Source of the DNA: Laccaria trichodermophora
Taxonomy: Eukaryota; Basidiomycota; Agaricomycetes; Agaricales; Hydnangiaceae
DNA: 64,000 nucleotides
Assembly (NCBI GenBank): GCA_018417955.1
Contig: JACTVC010000024.1
Span: 806,001 to 870,000 of the forward strand
Reading direction: 5' to 3'
The notes beneath the pieces are model-generated. The model had not been told where the DNA came from. It worked only from the letters and a program-made list of their open reading frames with translations, and made no database searches. Positions 22,651-34,042 of this stretch are shown piece after piece. Position numbers and translations under genes: made by a program. Numbering within the stretch: the stretch's first letter is position 1; the number at the start of each line of letters is the position of its first letter.

Positions 22651-22787
22651 CATCCAAAGCCATTTAATGATACAAATCTTTCCCAGTCCTTTCTATAAGA
22701 AGAACAAATATTCATCCAAATCAAACAATACCACATCCATTGGGATGAAGTGGTCATTGAGAAGGAAAGAAAAGTGGAAAGGTGCAC

Positions 22788-22845
22788 TCCCATACCATAC
22801 CATACCATACCATACCATACCATACCATGCACCCTCATACCATAC
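22788..22845 (+). repeat. (CATAC) microsatellite
   Basis: An uninterrupted run of cataccataccatac. It uses the same word as the CATACC elements but lies outside copy B. Confidence 0.85.
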
Positions 22846-22986
22846 TATGGTATCAGGAACCATAATCTATTTTTATTTAGGCAGAGGAAGGCAGAAAACC
22901 CTCATTTCGAAGTTTGTTTACATATATTTACCAATGGCTTTGACCAAAGTGAGGCTAAAATTTTGTAGTGTCTGCTTTGATGTGTG

Positions 22987-23310
22987 CACTATTTCCTAAT
23001 TGGGCCATTTCCTAATTAGGAAAAGTGTTACACTTTTTTCTGCCACACCTAATGTCAGGCACAGTGTGCAGTTAGGTTGGGAACTGTTTCCCATGCTCTT
23101 TGGGCCACTGGAGTTAGTGGCTAGCTTAGTGTTGTCACTGTTCATGACGATGTCTGCACTATTTCCTAATTGGAAAAAGTGTTACACTTTTTTCTGTCAC
23201 ACCCAATGTCAGGCACAGTGTGCAGTTAGGTTGGGAACTGTTTCCCATGCTCTTTGGGCCACTGGAGTTAGTGGCTAGCTTAGTGTTGTCATTGTTTATG
23301 ATGATGTTCG
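22987..23310 (+). repeat. 154-bp tandem duplication
   Basis: Two nearly identical units contain atttcctaattgg, aaaagtgttacacttttt and ggcacagtgtgcagttaggt. The second begins 154 bp after the first (anchor at 23021 and 23175), and a third partial start lies at about 23310. Confidence 0.85.
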
Positions 23311-23959
23311 CATATTTCCTAATTTGGAAAGTCATTACATAATATCAGTTTGGTTTGTACTGTCCGCTTTTTAACTACAAAAGTTACTAGTGTGCACTTT
23401 TTAGACTACAAATGTTTGTAGTGTCTGCCTTAGTCTTGGAAAGAAGGCACACCCTAGGAAACCTTGTTGTCTCTGATGCTTTTTGTAACTTTGAAGGTGG
23501 GAACCATCACATTTCCAAAATGGCTTCTATTCAGTTTTGAATCCTGCCCCTAATATACCAATTATAGTCCAAATTTTCACTTCAGAGCAAAAGGTTTTCA
23601 TTATACTCTTAGGTATAAATCATGCTCAATCCATATACAGAGAAAATGCTAACTTTGGAGTTACAATTGGGGATGTGGATGTCTCTGAGACCACAATGAT
23701 GCTTGAATCTCTGCCTCATCCACCTGTGCAGTGGGCAGGAGTGATGGAAAATCATCATTTGCACTTTTGATAACATCTCCAATGTCACTTCAGATCAGCA
23801 TCAAGGATTTCTGATATCCTTCACTTACATCCCCACATATGAGTGTATGTGCCATATTGATAGTGCCAAATGAGCTCCTGAAGCTGCCAGCACCTCTGTT
23901 GCATCTGCTAAGAATGCTGGCCACTCATCCACTTTCTTTCCTGCCCCCCCTTGGCCCTA

Positions 23960-24880
23960 CTGTTTCAAGTAGCTGTCCACATATCACCAGTGAGCCTGCA
24001 GTTACTGCCACAGGTAAAGAAACTGGTGAGGAGGGCAATGGGGAAGATAGTGAGGAGAGCAATGGGAAGTAGGTGGTGTTGGTGAGGCTAAAGGTAGTAC
24101 AGTTGAGTGCAAAAAGAATGAAGGTTGGTTCATTTTTCTGGTTCTTTCCAAGAATCTATTGTACCTCAAATGTATTTGTGTATTCTTTTACATCATGTAG
24201 TTGTGTTACACTTCCTTTGGTATGGACTAATTTCAGTGAAAGCTGGAGCCTTGAGAAGGTTTTTATTCTGGAGGCCATTTTTGGCATCTGAAAAAAAAAA
24301 TATGCGCTAACTGGGGAGGTAGCCAGAACATACCTCTGGTCAACCTGAATGAGCCTATCAAAGAATTGGTTAAAATACTGAGCAGTTATGCTTGTAGAGC
24401 CTCCAGAAAATGGTCATTTTGTGCTATTTTGGTCATTTTTGGCCTGTTTTAGACAAAACAAGCCATTTTTCAAAGCCTCCACAGACCTAACTGCTCAGTA
24501 TTTTTGACTGATTCTTTGATAGGCTCATTCAGGTTGACCAGAGGTATGTTCTGGCTACCTCCCCAGTTAGTGCTTTTTTTTTTTTTCAGATGCCAAAAAT
24601 GGCTTCCAGAATAAAAACCTTCTCAAGGCTCCAGCTTTCACTAAAATTAGTCCATACCAAGGGAAGTGTAACACAACTACATGATGTAAAAGAATACACA
24701 AATACATTTGAGGTACAATAGATTCTTAGAAGAACCAGAAAAATGAACCAACCTTCATTCTTTTTGCACTCAGCTGTACTTGTTTTATTGTTGTTGTTTC
24801 ATCTGTTTTTTATATATATAGATGTTGATAAATCTACAAGTCATGAGGCCAAGAGTCATTTATGTATCCATCAATTTAAT
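23960..24880 (+). pseudogene. CxC-gene family fragment interrupted by a MITE
   Basis: ITSEPAVTATGKETGEE..NGED (23985-24050) matches INHEPEVTATGEETDKES-NGED of the relic at 49948-54092. The next exon, read as DVDKST from 24830, also matches. The intron between them (gta..tacttgttttattgttgttgtttcat) corresponds to the intron near 53880-53905. The MITE at 24100-24776 sits at a TA inside it. A frameshift (GK-stop against EVGGVGEAKG) precedes the donor. Only this small part of the gene is present. Confidence 0.55.
24100..24776. mobile_element. Palindromic MITE with TA target site, third family
   Basis: CAGTTGAGTGCAAAAAGAAT at 24100 is mirrored by its complement ending at 24776. TA lies immediately outside both ends (24098-24099 and 24777-24778). 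The arms stay near-complementary for about 330 bp, meeting around 24440, so the whole element can fold into one hairpin. A poly-A/poly-T run occupies mirrored positions. It encodes no protein and is a Tc1/mariner-type non-autonomous element by its target site. Confidence 0.85.
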
Positions 24881-26165
24881 ACAAATGTGGAATAAACCCT
24901 ACTACTGTCCAACCACAAGAAGTCCAATGAAAAAACACTCATAAAAAAGATGAAAAGGTGCCTGAAAGTCAGGACACCAGGGTGACACCCCAAGCATACA
25001 GAGCTGTGGTTCATAAATTGTATATAAGTGGCACCAACTCTGAAATTCTGCCAGTTGCAATAGCTAATAATGCAGAAAAATTATTTACCACTAATATTAG
25101 GATAATATTTTGAAAGATTACAGGTGAGTAGGTTTTATTAACAGAAAGTTGAGTAGTTGGTGATCACATTTTGGAAAAGACACAGCCAGAGGGACATGGG
25201 GGAAGTATAATAGCTGCAGGCTATTTTCATGGAACTTGAGGATAACAAAAGAGGTGGTAGCTACAAGGAGCACAAATAAGGCACTTTTGATAGGAAAAAG
25301 TCAAATTTCTGCTTTTCATACAAATGGACACACCTGGAGTGAGGGACATGCAGAGTGTTATAGAGCCAAGGAGCTTACCAAATAGGGAGATTATTTGTCA
25401 GCTTATCTCCTTATATAGTAGAATGGGTCTAGTGGAGGAAAAGAATCTTACTATGCCTTACCAAATAAGGAAAATTTCCTTTTTTATCCACCTGCAGGAT
25501 GTGGCACATCCCCACAATTCTGAATATCTTGGCTCAATTTATTGTTTTCAAACATGTATCTCTGTGGTACAGACTGAACAGGCCAGAAAATGAGTGAGGG
25601 CATGCAGGAGGATATCTCATTCCCCTCCCTCCCCATCTCTATCTCACCTGGTGACTTTTGTTTCAATTGAATTATTGTTTTCTTTTCATGGGCTCATCAA
25701 ACCCATGAAGTTAGGCAGTACAAGATCATCTTGAGTGTAAATATGCAGATATGGATGAACAAGTTTTGAGTTTTCATCATAGAACACATTCCTTCTCACA
25801 GGTTGGAACAGGATATCAGAATCTACTGAAACCTGCCTCAATGTGCAACCAAGTGGAACCTCAGCACAAGTTCAACTGGCCAAGTTCTGTTTCCACAGTT
25901 CTGGACACAACTCTCTATACAAAGTACATCATACAAGCATCTGAGTACCATGTATGACGATAAAATAGAGAGTAACATAGAAAAAAGTCAAGTTATACAA
26001 CAAAAAACAATATCAAATATCTCAAGGTTCACCTCAGCCCCTCCAAATCAGTTGCAAACTTTCCTTCCCCATACCCATGCCCTCCTCTTCCTCCTGTTGC
26101 ATACATAGCCACCACAGGACTCCCTGAATCACTCCCCATATAATCATCTGCCAACACCTCCCTCT
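24881..26165. other. No recognised gene
   Basis: Only short ORFs without motif are present. I see no tRNA, no clear repeat and no convincing exon. Confidence 0.4.
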
Positions 26166-26171
26166 GATGCC

Positions 26172-26270
26172 ATACTTTACCCTCCCCAGCTTAATCCATA
26201 TGGAATGCATTGAAGGGGGTGGATTCCAGATTCCATGGAATAGCTGATGGAATCCATACTTTTTACAGTG
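26172..26270 (-). repeat. SINE-type 3' tail, reversed
   Basis: On the minus strand, ggattccatggaatc-type near-palindromes end in CTGGGGAGGGTAAAGTATGG, the shared SINE-like terminus. No A/B box was found upstream. Confidence 0.5.
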
Positions 26271-26869
26271 CATTGTTGTGGGGAGGGGTATGTGTGGGTA
26301 TTGTTTGACTTGTCATGTGTGTGTGGGTTATCAAATGGATTCAACATCATATACTGCACTGTTGATGAGGGTGATGATGATAAGGACAAGGAAGTGTTCA
26401 GATTTGGAATTGGGGCCTGGAGTGCTGGCTACCACTTTTATGATAAAGTATAGTCAAGTGCCTGCACATCTACACAAAGAGGATACTAACTATGAAAAGT
26501 AAGGTAGACAGATGTTGATGACCCATGACCAAGAATACTAACTCTTAAAAAATGACAATGAGTGACACACAAGTATACATAGACATCACCATAGTGCCAT
26601 AATAATAGAAATTGACAATTATCCCAATAAGTCATAGGGCTACCCTAATGGGCCCAATACACATGGACACTATGGATCCATACCTGGGACTAATGGATGT
26701 TTACAGCATATGGTATTAATGTGTGGCCCAATGCATATTCTGCAGATGTGATTATTGCCATAATCAATGACACCATAGGTACCCAAAGTATAATCTACAG
26801 AATGGCCAAATGTTGGGCCACATGTGTTCAAAATATCACCTGGAGCATTGACATGCTGACTGCAAGTGC

Positions 26870-27690
26870 TCTGAAAATGCAACTGAAAAAATGTCCAGAT
26901 TTGTGGTTGCCATGTTGGATGTCACTGTCCCAAATATGTGGCTGAAGAAAGGTCTGGATTTGTCACTAGCATACAGAATACCAGTACTCCAGAAATCTGG
27001 CCAAAAAAATGTCCAGATTTGTCATTGACTTGGTGAATGTCACTGCCCCAAAAATGTGGCTGAAAAAACATCCAGATTTGTATTTAACATGCTGAATAAC
27101 ATTGCCCTGAAAATGCAGCTGAAACATGTCCGGATTTGTGATTGACTTAGTTAATATCACTGATCTCAGATTTGTATTAAACATGCTGAATGGCATTGCC
27201 CCAAAAATGTGGCTGAAAAATGTCCAGAGTTGTAGTTGACTGGGTAAATGTCACTGCTCCAAAAATGCAGCTGAAAAAACATCTGGATTTGTATTAGTGC
27301 AACAGTGTCTGAAATTTCAGATGTAATTTTGACAGTGGCCACACAACCCCAATGGAATGCTCTAATGTCTGAAATTTATATTTCAAGTACCTGAAAATGC
27401 AGCCAAAAAAACATCTGGATTTGTATTTAACATGCTGAATGTCATAGGTCTTCTGTGGTACCTGTGGGCCATGCCATTTGTTAAGCCTGTTGGTCTGTTA
27501 CACCTGCGAGCCACTGGCTAGAGCTCTGCAGACATGAACATCCAGATTTGTATTTAACATGCTGAATGTCATTTCCCTGAAAATGCAGCCAAAAAAATGT
27601 CCGGATTTTTAATTAACTTGGTGAATGCCACTGCTCTGAAAATGCGGCTTAAAAAACATCTGGATTTGTATTACTGCAACAATGTCTGAA
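26870..27690 (+). repeat. Degenerate tandem array, about 60-bp unit
   Basis: About a dozen imperfect copies of a unit like gctgaaaaaacatccagatttgtatttaacatgctgaatgtcattgccctgaaaatgca. The most constant word is tccagatttgt. Two longer intervals (27310-27400 and 27450-27530) interrupt it. Confidence 0.8.
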
Positions 27691-27879
27691 ATTTCAGATG
27701 TAATTTTGACATGGACCAGACAACCCACAGAATACTTTGATGTCCAAAATTCTAGACTACAAAATTTTGTAATGACAAGTTGAACTCAGGCAGAACTCCC
27801 TCAATTCTTAACCAATTTGGATGTTCTTGGGCTCATTTTAACAGGTAAACCTGTGGGGTTGTGAGTACGGGTACTCTAC

Positions 27880-28282
27880 AGGTCATGTATGGGCCACTTG
27901 TCTCATATCCATAGGTTTTTTAGTGTTCTTGATCATGAATGAGTATATGGGTTCATTGGTCTATGGTTGAAGGAGTGAGAAGGGTGGACATTTTGCCATT
28001 GCTGTATCATTGGTTTATTATGAATAAGTACATAGATTCAGGGTGCTATAGTTGAAGGAGTGATAATGGTGGGCATTTTGCCATTGCTTTCACTGTCTGT
28101 GTCACCTCTTCAACCATAGATCCCTATGAACATATGTACTTATTCATTAGGGTCCAGTCTCCCAAACTTAAAAGTTTGTAGTCCACTTTTCTGACATATA
28201 ATTTGTAGTGTTCTTCACTATGAATAAGTACATAGATTCATGGGACTATCATTGAAGGAGTGAAAAGGAGCATGAGAAAGCT
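27880..28282 (+). repeat. Tandem and inverted copies of a tgaataagtacatag motif
   Basis: Copies of tgaataagtacatagattca..gaaggagtg with gtgggcattttgccattgct occur at about 27935, 28018 and 28218. An inverted copy (caaccatagatccctatgaacatatgtacttattcat) lies at 28117. Nothing is encoded. Confidence 0.65.
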
Positions 28283-28693
28283 GGGATAAAGCCTATTTAA
28301 ACCCATTTTCAATAGATGGTTTGGACTATCTAGCCTCAATGTGTAGCCCAATATCTCAAGAAAAACATGGAGAACCACCCCACAAAAAATGGTACCCAAT
28401 GGACCAGTATTGCAGCCTGCAGAATTTATTTATTTATTTTGGAAAAGGACCCCAGACACCCAGTGACAGCTTTGGTATGATGGTATGAAGTGGTATCATA
28501 CCATCTGGTATGGTATAACTTGACATGGTATGGGATGGTAACTTGGTATTTGTATGAGTGGGATATGGTATGAGTTTTCCATTCCATGGTACCATGGTAT
28601 TGGTATGGTGCTCACATACCACCCTGGAATGGGTACCCTTAAATCAAAGAATTCATATACCTCACAGGTACCCTAAAATGGGTGACTGAAGTG
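28283..28693 (-). mobile_element. CATACC-bearing repeat element, copy C
   Basis: A close inverted relative of copy B. It starts on the minus strand with CACTTCAGTCACCCATTTTA and ends at catgagaaagctgggataaagcc on the plus strand. The core GGTATGG words differ in number and order from copy B, as expected for an unstable minisatellite. Confidence 0.7.
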
Positions 28694-28724
28694 ACCTTCA
28701 ACTGCAAACTCAGAAAAGAGATGG

Positions 28725-28870
28725 AGGTGTTTATTGTCCCCCACAGATTCCTGCAGGATTCCTGAGGATTCTTGCACAGTCCCAGGACTGAGTATTGGCT
28801 GATGTACCAGCCAATTTTTTCAGTCCTGTGGGGGTCCATTCCTGAGGATTTTAAGACAGGAGTAGTCCCA
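28725..28870 (-). repeat. SINE-tail-like island (CCTGCAGGAATC words)
   Basis: Near-palindromic words attcctgcaggattcctgaggatt fill the island. On the minus strand it ends CTGTGGGGGACAATAAACACC, a variant of the shared terminus. The CATACC element abuts it. Confidence 0.4.
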
Positions 28871-28989
28871 GGGTTGATGCATGTGATGAGTCACATGACC
28901 CACAAACATGTGCTTGGAATGCATCATGTGATGTAATGCATCCTGTGCACATGTTTGTTGATGATGGTTCTCATATGTGACACATCACA

Positions 28990-29507
28990 TCACCTCTCTC
29001 TTTCATCACTACCATGATGATGATGACGGCCACAACAGACAACCACAATGACAACCATGACATCAACAACAACAACAACAACAGTGGTGGTGCCCAACAA
29101 ATGGTGCCACCACCAAATGGCAGATGTGGCACACTCCATCCAGGTGTGCCATGTGAATGGTGATTTTCTCAACGACGAACACCCATGACCCCACAACGAA
29201 GGATGACAACCCCACCACCACCACACAACCACCCACTGATGCTGACTGTGATGGTGAAGAATGGAAATGGCAGTGGTGCCCAACAAATGGCGCCTCCACC
29301 AAACCACTGATGTGGCATGCCCATCATGCCCATTCAGGTATGCCACATACCTGATCACATTGATGATGAACTGGACCTAACGATGAGTGACCACAACCAC
29401 ACCACCACCCCTTCTGCCACCACCCATGAACAACAAGCACCCATGGACAATGAGCACCCACAGACAACAACAACAACCCCACCATGGACAATGACAACTT
29501 ACATCTA
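28990..29507 (-). repeat. AC/CCA-rich block (GT-rich on minus strand)
   Basis: Long runs of caacaacaac and accaccacc with two loose repeats of caacaaatgg.gcc.ccaccaaa. It is compositionally like the GT-rich blocks at 13480, 46890 and 55020 but reversed. No gene is supported. Confidence 0.65.
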
Positions 29508-29795
29508 TATCCCAACAACTGCTAATCCAATTGATATGATTCAAAGTGCTGTATACTTGAGTTAGCAAGTACTTAATTCTTCACATTTTTCTAGACCCTT
29601 ACATGAAGTATCTGTAAAACTCTCAAAACCCCATTTTTTCATTTTTTCCTACATGGAGCAGAGCAGATCTCATATTCATGTCAAAGATATATATAGATTG
29701 TATGTATATTACCATATATATATGGTAACCATTTCTTTGAACTTGGAGAGGATATAGAATTATTTGTGTGGTGCAAGACTTTTGCCTAGTCACTG
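29508..29795 (+). mobile_element. Half-element relic of the 2325-3137 MITE family
   Basis: The sequence matches the right arm of the 2325-3137 element, including aactgctaatccaattgatat and ttcttcacatttttctagaccc. It ends ..AGTCACTG with TA outside (29796-29797). The left arm is missing, so it is a truncated copy. Confidence 0.75.
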
Positions 29796-30039
29796 TACTT
29801 CTCATACTTCTCAGTTCCCCCTACAATTCCACTTTAGCTAGATGTCATATGACTTAATCTGCACTTATTGAGACCTCCTGAATTATTTGTGTAATGTAGT
29901 CAGCCAACCTATTATTCTATTCTATGCTGATAACTTAAACTTAGGAATTGCTCATGATAAATTTGAATATGGATAATTCAGGTGTATTCACTAGAGCTAC
30001 ATAAAATTAATCTACTACAAAGTTATCCTACTACATAGA

Positions 30040-30420
30040 GTGTTAAAGGGGAGGGGAGGGGGAGAGGGAGAGAGGGGTGAAGGGGAGAGGGGTGATGGGA
30101 GAGGGTGTGATGGGGAGAGGTGGTGGGGAGTGATGGAGAGGGGAGGGAGGGGAGGGTGTGATGGAAGAGGGAGGGTGTGATGGAGGGGAGGGTGTGAGGG
30201 AGAGAGGGGGGAGGGAGGGAGAGAGGGGGAGGGAGAGAGGGGGGAGGGAGGGAGAGAGGGGGAGGGAGAGAGGGGGGAGGGAGGGAGAGAGGGGGAGGGA
30301 GAGAGGGGGGAGGGAGGGAAAGAGGGGGAGGAATGGAGAGAGAGGGGGCATGGAGGGAGGGAGGGAAGAAGGATGGAGGGAAGGAGGGAGGGAAGGAAGA
30401 GAGGGAGGGTGGATGGAGTG
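30040..30420 (+). repeat. Polypurine GAGGGAGGGAGAGAGGGGG minisatellite
   Basis: A highly regular gagagggggagggagag array of about 29-bp period in its middle. The Pro/Ser-rich ORF on the minus strand is an artefact. Confidence 0.9.
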
Positions 30421-30429
30421 GTGGTCATG

Positions 30430-30620
30430 TATTCATTGACGTGCTCACCGTTGTCCATTGACATGGCTGTTGTCTGCTGATGTGGGCATCGTCCACTGAT
30501 GTTGTCATCGTCCATTGATGTGGGTGTTGTCTGCTGATGTCGTCATCATCCATTGACGTGGGCATTGTCCATTGATGTGGGTGTTGTCCATTGACATGGT
30601 GGTGGTCCCTTGATGTGGTG
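30430..30620 (+). repeat. Tandem (c)attgatgtgggyrttgtc repeat
   Basis: Six to eight imperfect copies of a roughly 18-36 bp unit centred on ccattgatgtgg. It is bordered directly by the large inverted repeat. Confidence 0.75.
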
Positions 30621-30627
30621 GTACGTG

Positions 30628-32884
30628 GAGGTCTTAGTGATGCCCTACATATTCCTGCCGGATTCCAGTCATTCCGGTGGATTCTGGTGTCATTCCAGTG
30701 GAATTTACCAGCCAAAATTTCACTCCAGCCACGGAATATTGTTATTCCAGGATTTTCACCAGAACAGTCCCCGGAATGCACCGGAATGGAATGGCACTGG
30801 AATCCAGTGACTGGAATGAGCACTAAAAATTGCCAAATATGGCAAGTTTTATATTTTCAGATAAAAATTAGCAATAAAATCAGCAAAAAAATAGGGATGG
30901 TGGTAATGATGTTGGGGTACTGTTTACATGGTCTGTGCGCATTTCCTAATATGGTAATTAATGCAAATATAACCAGAAAATCTGGGAAAAAAGAGAAAAA
31001 AATAGGGATGGTGCTCACTATTGGTGATGTTGTTGGGGTGTTGCTTACATGGTCTGTGCGCATTTCCAAATATGGTAATTAATGCAAATATAGCCAGAAA
31101 ATCAGGAAGAAAGAATAAAGATGATGTAGACTATTGTTGACAATGTTGGAGTAGTGTTTACATGGTCTGTGCACATTTCCAAATATGATAATTAATGCAA
31201 ATATAGCCAGAAAATCGGGGAAAAAAAGAGAAAAAAGAATGAACATGATGTAGACTCATCATCCTGGTTCAGGTTGTTGTGCATAATTCGCACTTGTATG
31301 GTACAGGGGATGAGTCAAAAGATGATGAATCCTGAGAGTACAATTTACAGTAGCATATGTATTTCAATTCATGGCCCTTTGTTATGTGTTATATGATTCT
31401 AAGGTTGGAAATAGTATAACAGATGGCTCACTGTACTCTAGTTTCTGTGTGGGTAGATGTTTGGATCTGTTGGATGAATTGAAGACAACAAAAGTAAGGC
31501 TGCCCCTGTCATGATTTTGGCTGGTATTTGAAAGAGAGTTCTGGATGCAGTGCAGATATCTTAAATGAGGGATGATGATGCCAGTTGGTGTTGTAGACAA
31601 AGTGAGTTCCCATGAAATTAATGGGTAGTACATTGCCAGGATGTGGGTGCCCAAAACTTCAAATAAGCATTGTATAGTGGGAAACCTGCATGATGCACCC
31701 ATTCACCCTGATCGTTCAATATCTGCCATACAACATGGCCAACTTTGGAGACATCACACAAGAGCAAGAGGTGCATTTCAACAAACACGTCTGGGTTGGT
31801 GATGATATCCACAATTTCAATATCAGAGCAGATGTTACCATCCTGCTTGGTGGAAAATGAGCCAATGAACATCACTTAATGCCAGGAATGAATGAAACAG
31901 ATGCCATAATGAATGAAAAAAAAAATCATTCATCTTTGGTAGCTGATCAAGTTTTTCTATGATAGCTGCCATGACCACATCATGTAATTGGCAGCTACCA
32001 GCCCCCTATGCCTCCAAGTCCATCTCTGAAACCTCCATCCTTGAGGCTCCTCCCAGGTTCTGTCCATCACCAATCCTCAGTCCTAAGGACTTCCTTCACT
32101 CTTCACCTATCCTATGCTGATTCTATCTTAGATCATGTATATATTCCAGAGCTTGTATCTGCTGGTGGTATCTGCACTGACCTCTGACTTCCTCTTGTCC
32201 TCACTCAAAGCTTGGGACAGATCCTAATAGCCACCGCCAATCATCAGACCCCCAACCATATTTTTAAAACTGAACCAGGATGATGAGTCTACATCATTTT
32301 CATTCTCTTGTCTCTTTTTTTCCTGATTTTCTGGCTATATTTGCATTAATTACCATCTTTGGAAATGTGCACAGACCATGTAAACACTACTCCAACATTG
32401 TCAACAATAGTCTACATCATCTTTATTCTTTCTTCCTGATTTTCTGGGTATATTTGCATTAATTACCATATTTGGAAATGCGCACAGACCATGTAAGCAA
32501 TACCCCAACAACATCACCAATAGTGAGCACCATCCCTATTTATTTTCTCTTTAATTACCATATTAGGAAATGCGCACAGACCATGTAAACAGTACCCCAA
32601 CATCATTACCACCATCCCTATTTTTTTTCTGATTTTATTGCTAATTTTTATCTGGAAATATAAAACTTGCCATATTTGGCAATTTTTAGTCCTCATTCCG
32701 GTCACTGCATTCCAGTGCCATTCCGTTCCAGTGCATTCCAGGGACTGTTCCGGTGAAAATCCCGGAATAACAATATTCCGTGGCTGGAGTGAAATTTTGG
32801 CTGGTAAATTCCACTGGAATGGCACCGGAATCCGCCGGAATGACCGGAATCCAGCAGGAATATGTAGGGCATCACTAAGACCTC
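30628..32884. repeat. 2.26-kb inverted repeat with 1-kb core
   Basis: The left arm 30628-31272 is repeated inverted at 32270-32884; both outer ends read gaggtcttagtgatgccctac inward. Each arm has two parts. The outer part is an island of ccggaatgg/attccggt near-palindromic words. The inner part is a tandem array of about 115-120 bp units containing catggtctgtgcgcatttcc. The core (31273-32269) holds decayed minus-strand coding-like pieces, such as EWVHHAGFPLYNAYLKFWAP near 31690, which I do not recognise. No target duplication or transposase is visible. It could be a large foldback transposon or a locally inverted duplication. Confidence 0.75.
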
Positions 32885-33150
32885 TCCCCTCACTATTACT
32901 CACCACTCCCTCCCCCCACTCTTACTCCCCTCCCTTGCTGCTCACCACTCCCTCCCCCCTCCCTTGCTCCCTCCTCCTCCCTTGCTGCTCCCCACTCCCT
33001 CCTCCTCCCTTACTCCCTCCTCCCTTGCTGCTTACCATTCCCTCCCCCCTCCCTTTCTGTTCCTCCCCCCTCACTTTTTGTCCCTTCCCCCTCACTTTTT
33101 GTCCCTCCCCCCTCCCTTTCTGATCACCACCCCCTCCCCCTTCTCTGTAA
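32885..33150 (+). repeat. Pyrimidine-rich ctccctccccc minisatellite
   Basis: Irregular copies of ctcccttgctgctcaccactccctcccccct, purine-rich on the minus strand. It borders the right end of the large inverted repeat. Confidence 0.85.
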
Positions 33151-33289
33151 CATAGAATGTAGTAAAATAAATTTATGTAGGTATAAAATATACTTTGTTT
33201 TTGAAACTTCAATGTCTTAAGGAATTTAGCATAAGGTCTGACCAGGGCCTGACTTGTTTAGATTTACTTATAAGAGTTGCAGACTGGAC

Positions 33290-33630
33290 ACTGAAAGTCT
33301 GTTGGAAGTTGTGCCTTTTTTGCTTAGAAGTCCAGCAGACTGAGAACTTAGCAATTATGATGGTTTCTGCCTCTGTCTGTTGGAAATCCAATGGAAGTCC
33401 AGTGGACATCCAACAGACACAGAATTCCAGCCAGTCCAACCATTTCTTGCTTCTAAGTAGTTTGAGTGGACTTTCACTGGACTTTGCCTGGACTAGCAGT
33501 GGAATCCAGTCATGTCCAACAAGCTCTGACGGTTTTCTGACAGACTGTCTGCTGGGTCCATTGGAAATGGCAGGGTCTGATGAAAGTCCATCAGAGTCTG
33601 TTGGACAAGCAGTGGGAGTGTAAAGTACTG
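33290..33630 (+). repeat. SINE-type tail island (GTCCAATGGA words)
   Basis: Words such as tccaatggaagtccagtggac recur, and the island ends GCAGTGGGAGTGTAAAGTACTG, a variant of the shared terminus. No tRNA-like boxes were recognised upstream. Confidence 0.5.
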
Positions 33631-34042
33631 AAATTCAGTCTGCTTTCAAACAAGTCCAGCCCTTCTTGATCAAATGGACAAGATCCCAAGGAAACTGGAA
33701 TGGCCTCATGTTGGATATTAGCATCAATTCCCTGCAATGCTAAGTCAGATCATGGATCATGTCTATAAATTTATGAGAAGCACACCTTTGTGTCGAAGTT
33801 ATGATCTGAAACCCTTGTGTCAGAGTCATGATCCAAATCCAAATCCATGTCATCTTCAGACCCTTGTTCATTGTGCACCTAATGAACAGTCAGTTTATGT
33901 CAATAAGTCATAAAATTCACATTACAGCTGTTTGCAAAATGATGGCAGTCGCGCAAAAATAGAATAGAATGACAGAATAGTTTAACTTAGAAAATTTTGA
34001 CATTTGAATGCGTTACTCAGTCACATCTTGTATCTTGACCTC

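Noticed and set aside
26870..27690. CRISPR-like array
   Set aside because: Units are degenerate and contiguous with no distinct spacers, and the sequence is eukaryotic.
30015..30515. 166-codon Pro/Ser/Leu-rich ORF
   Set aside because: It is a translation of a polypurine minisatellite.
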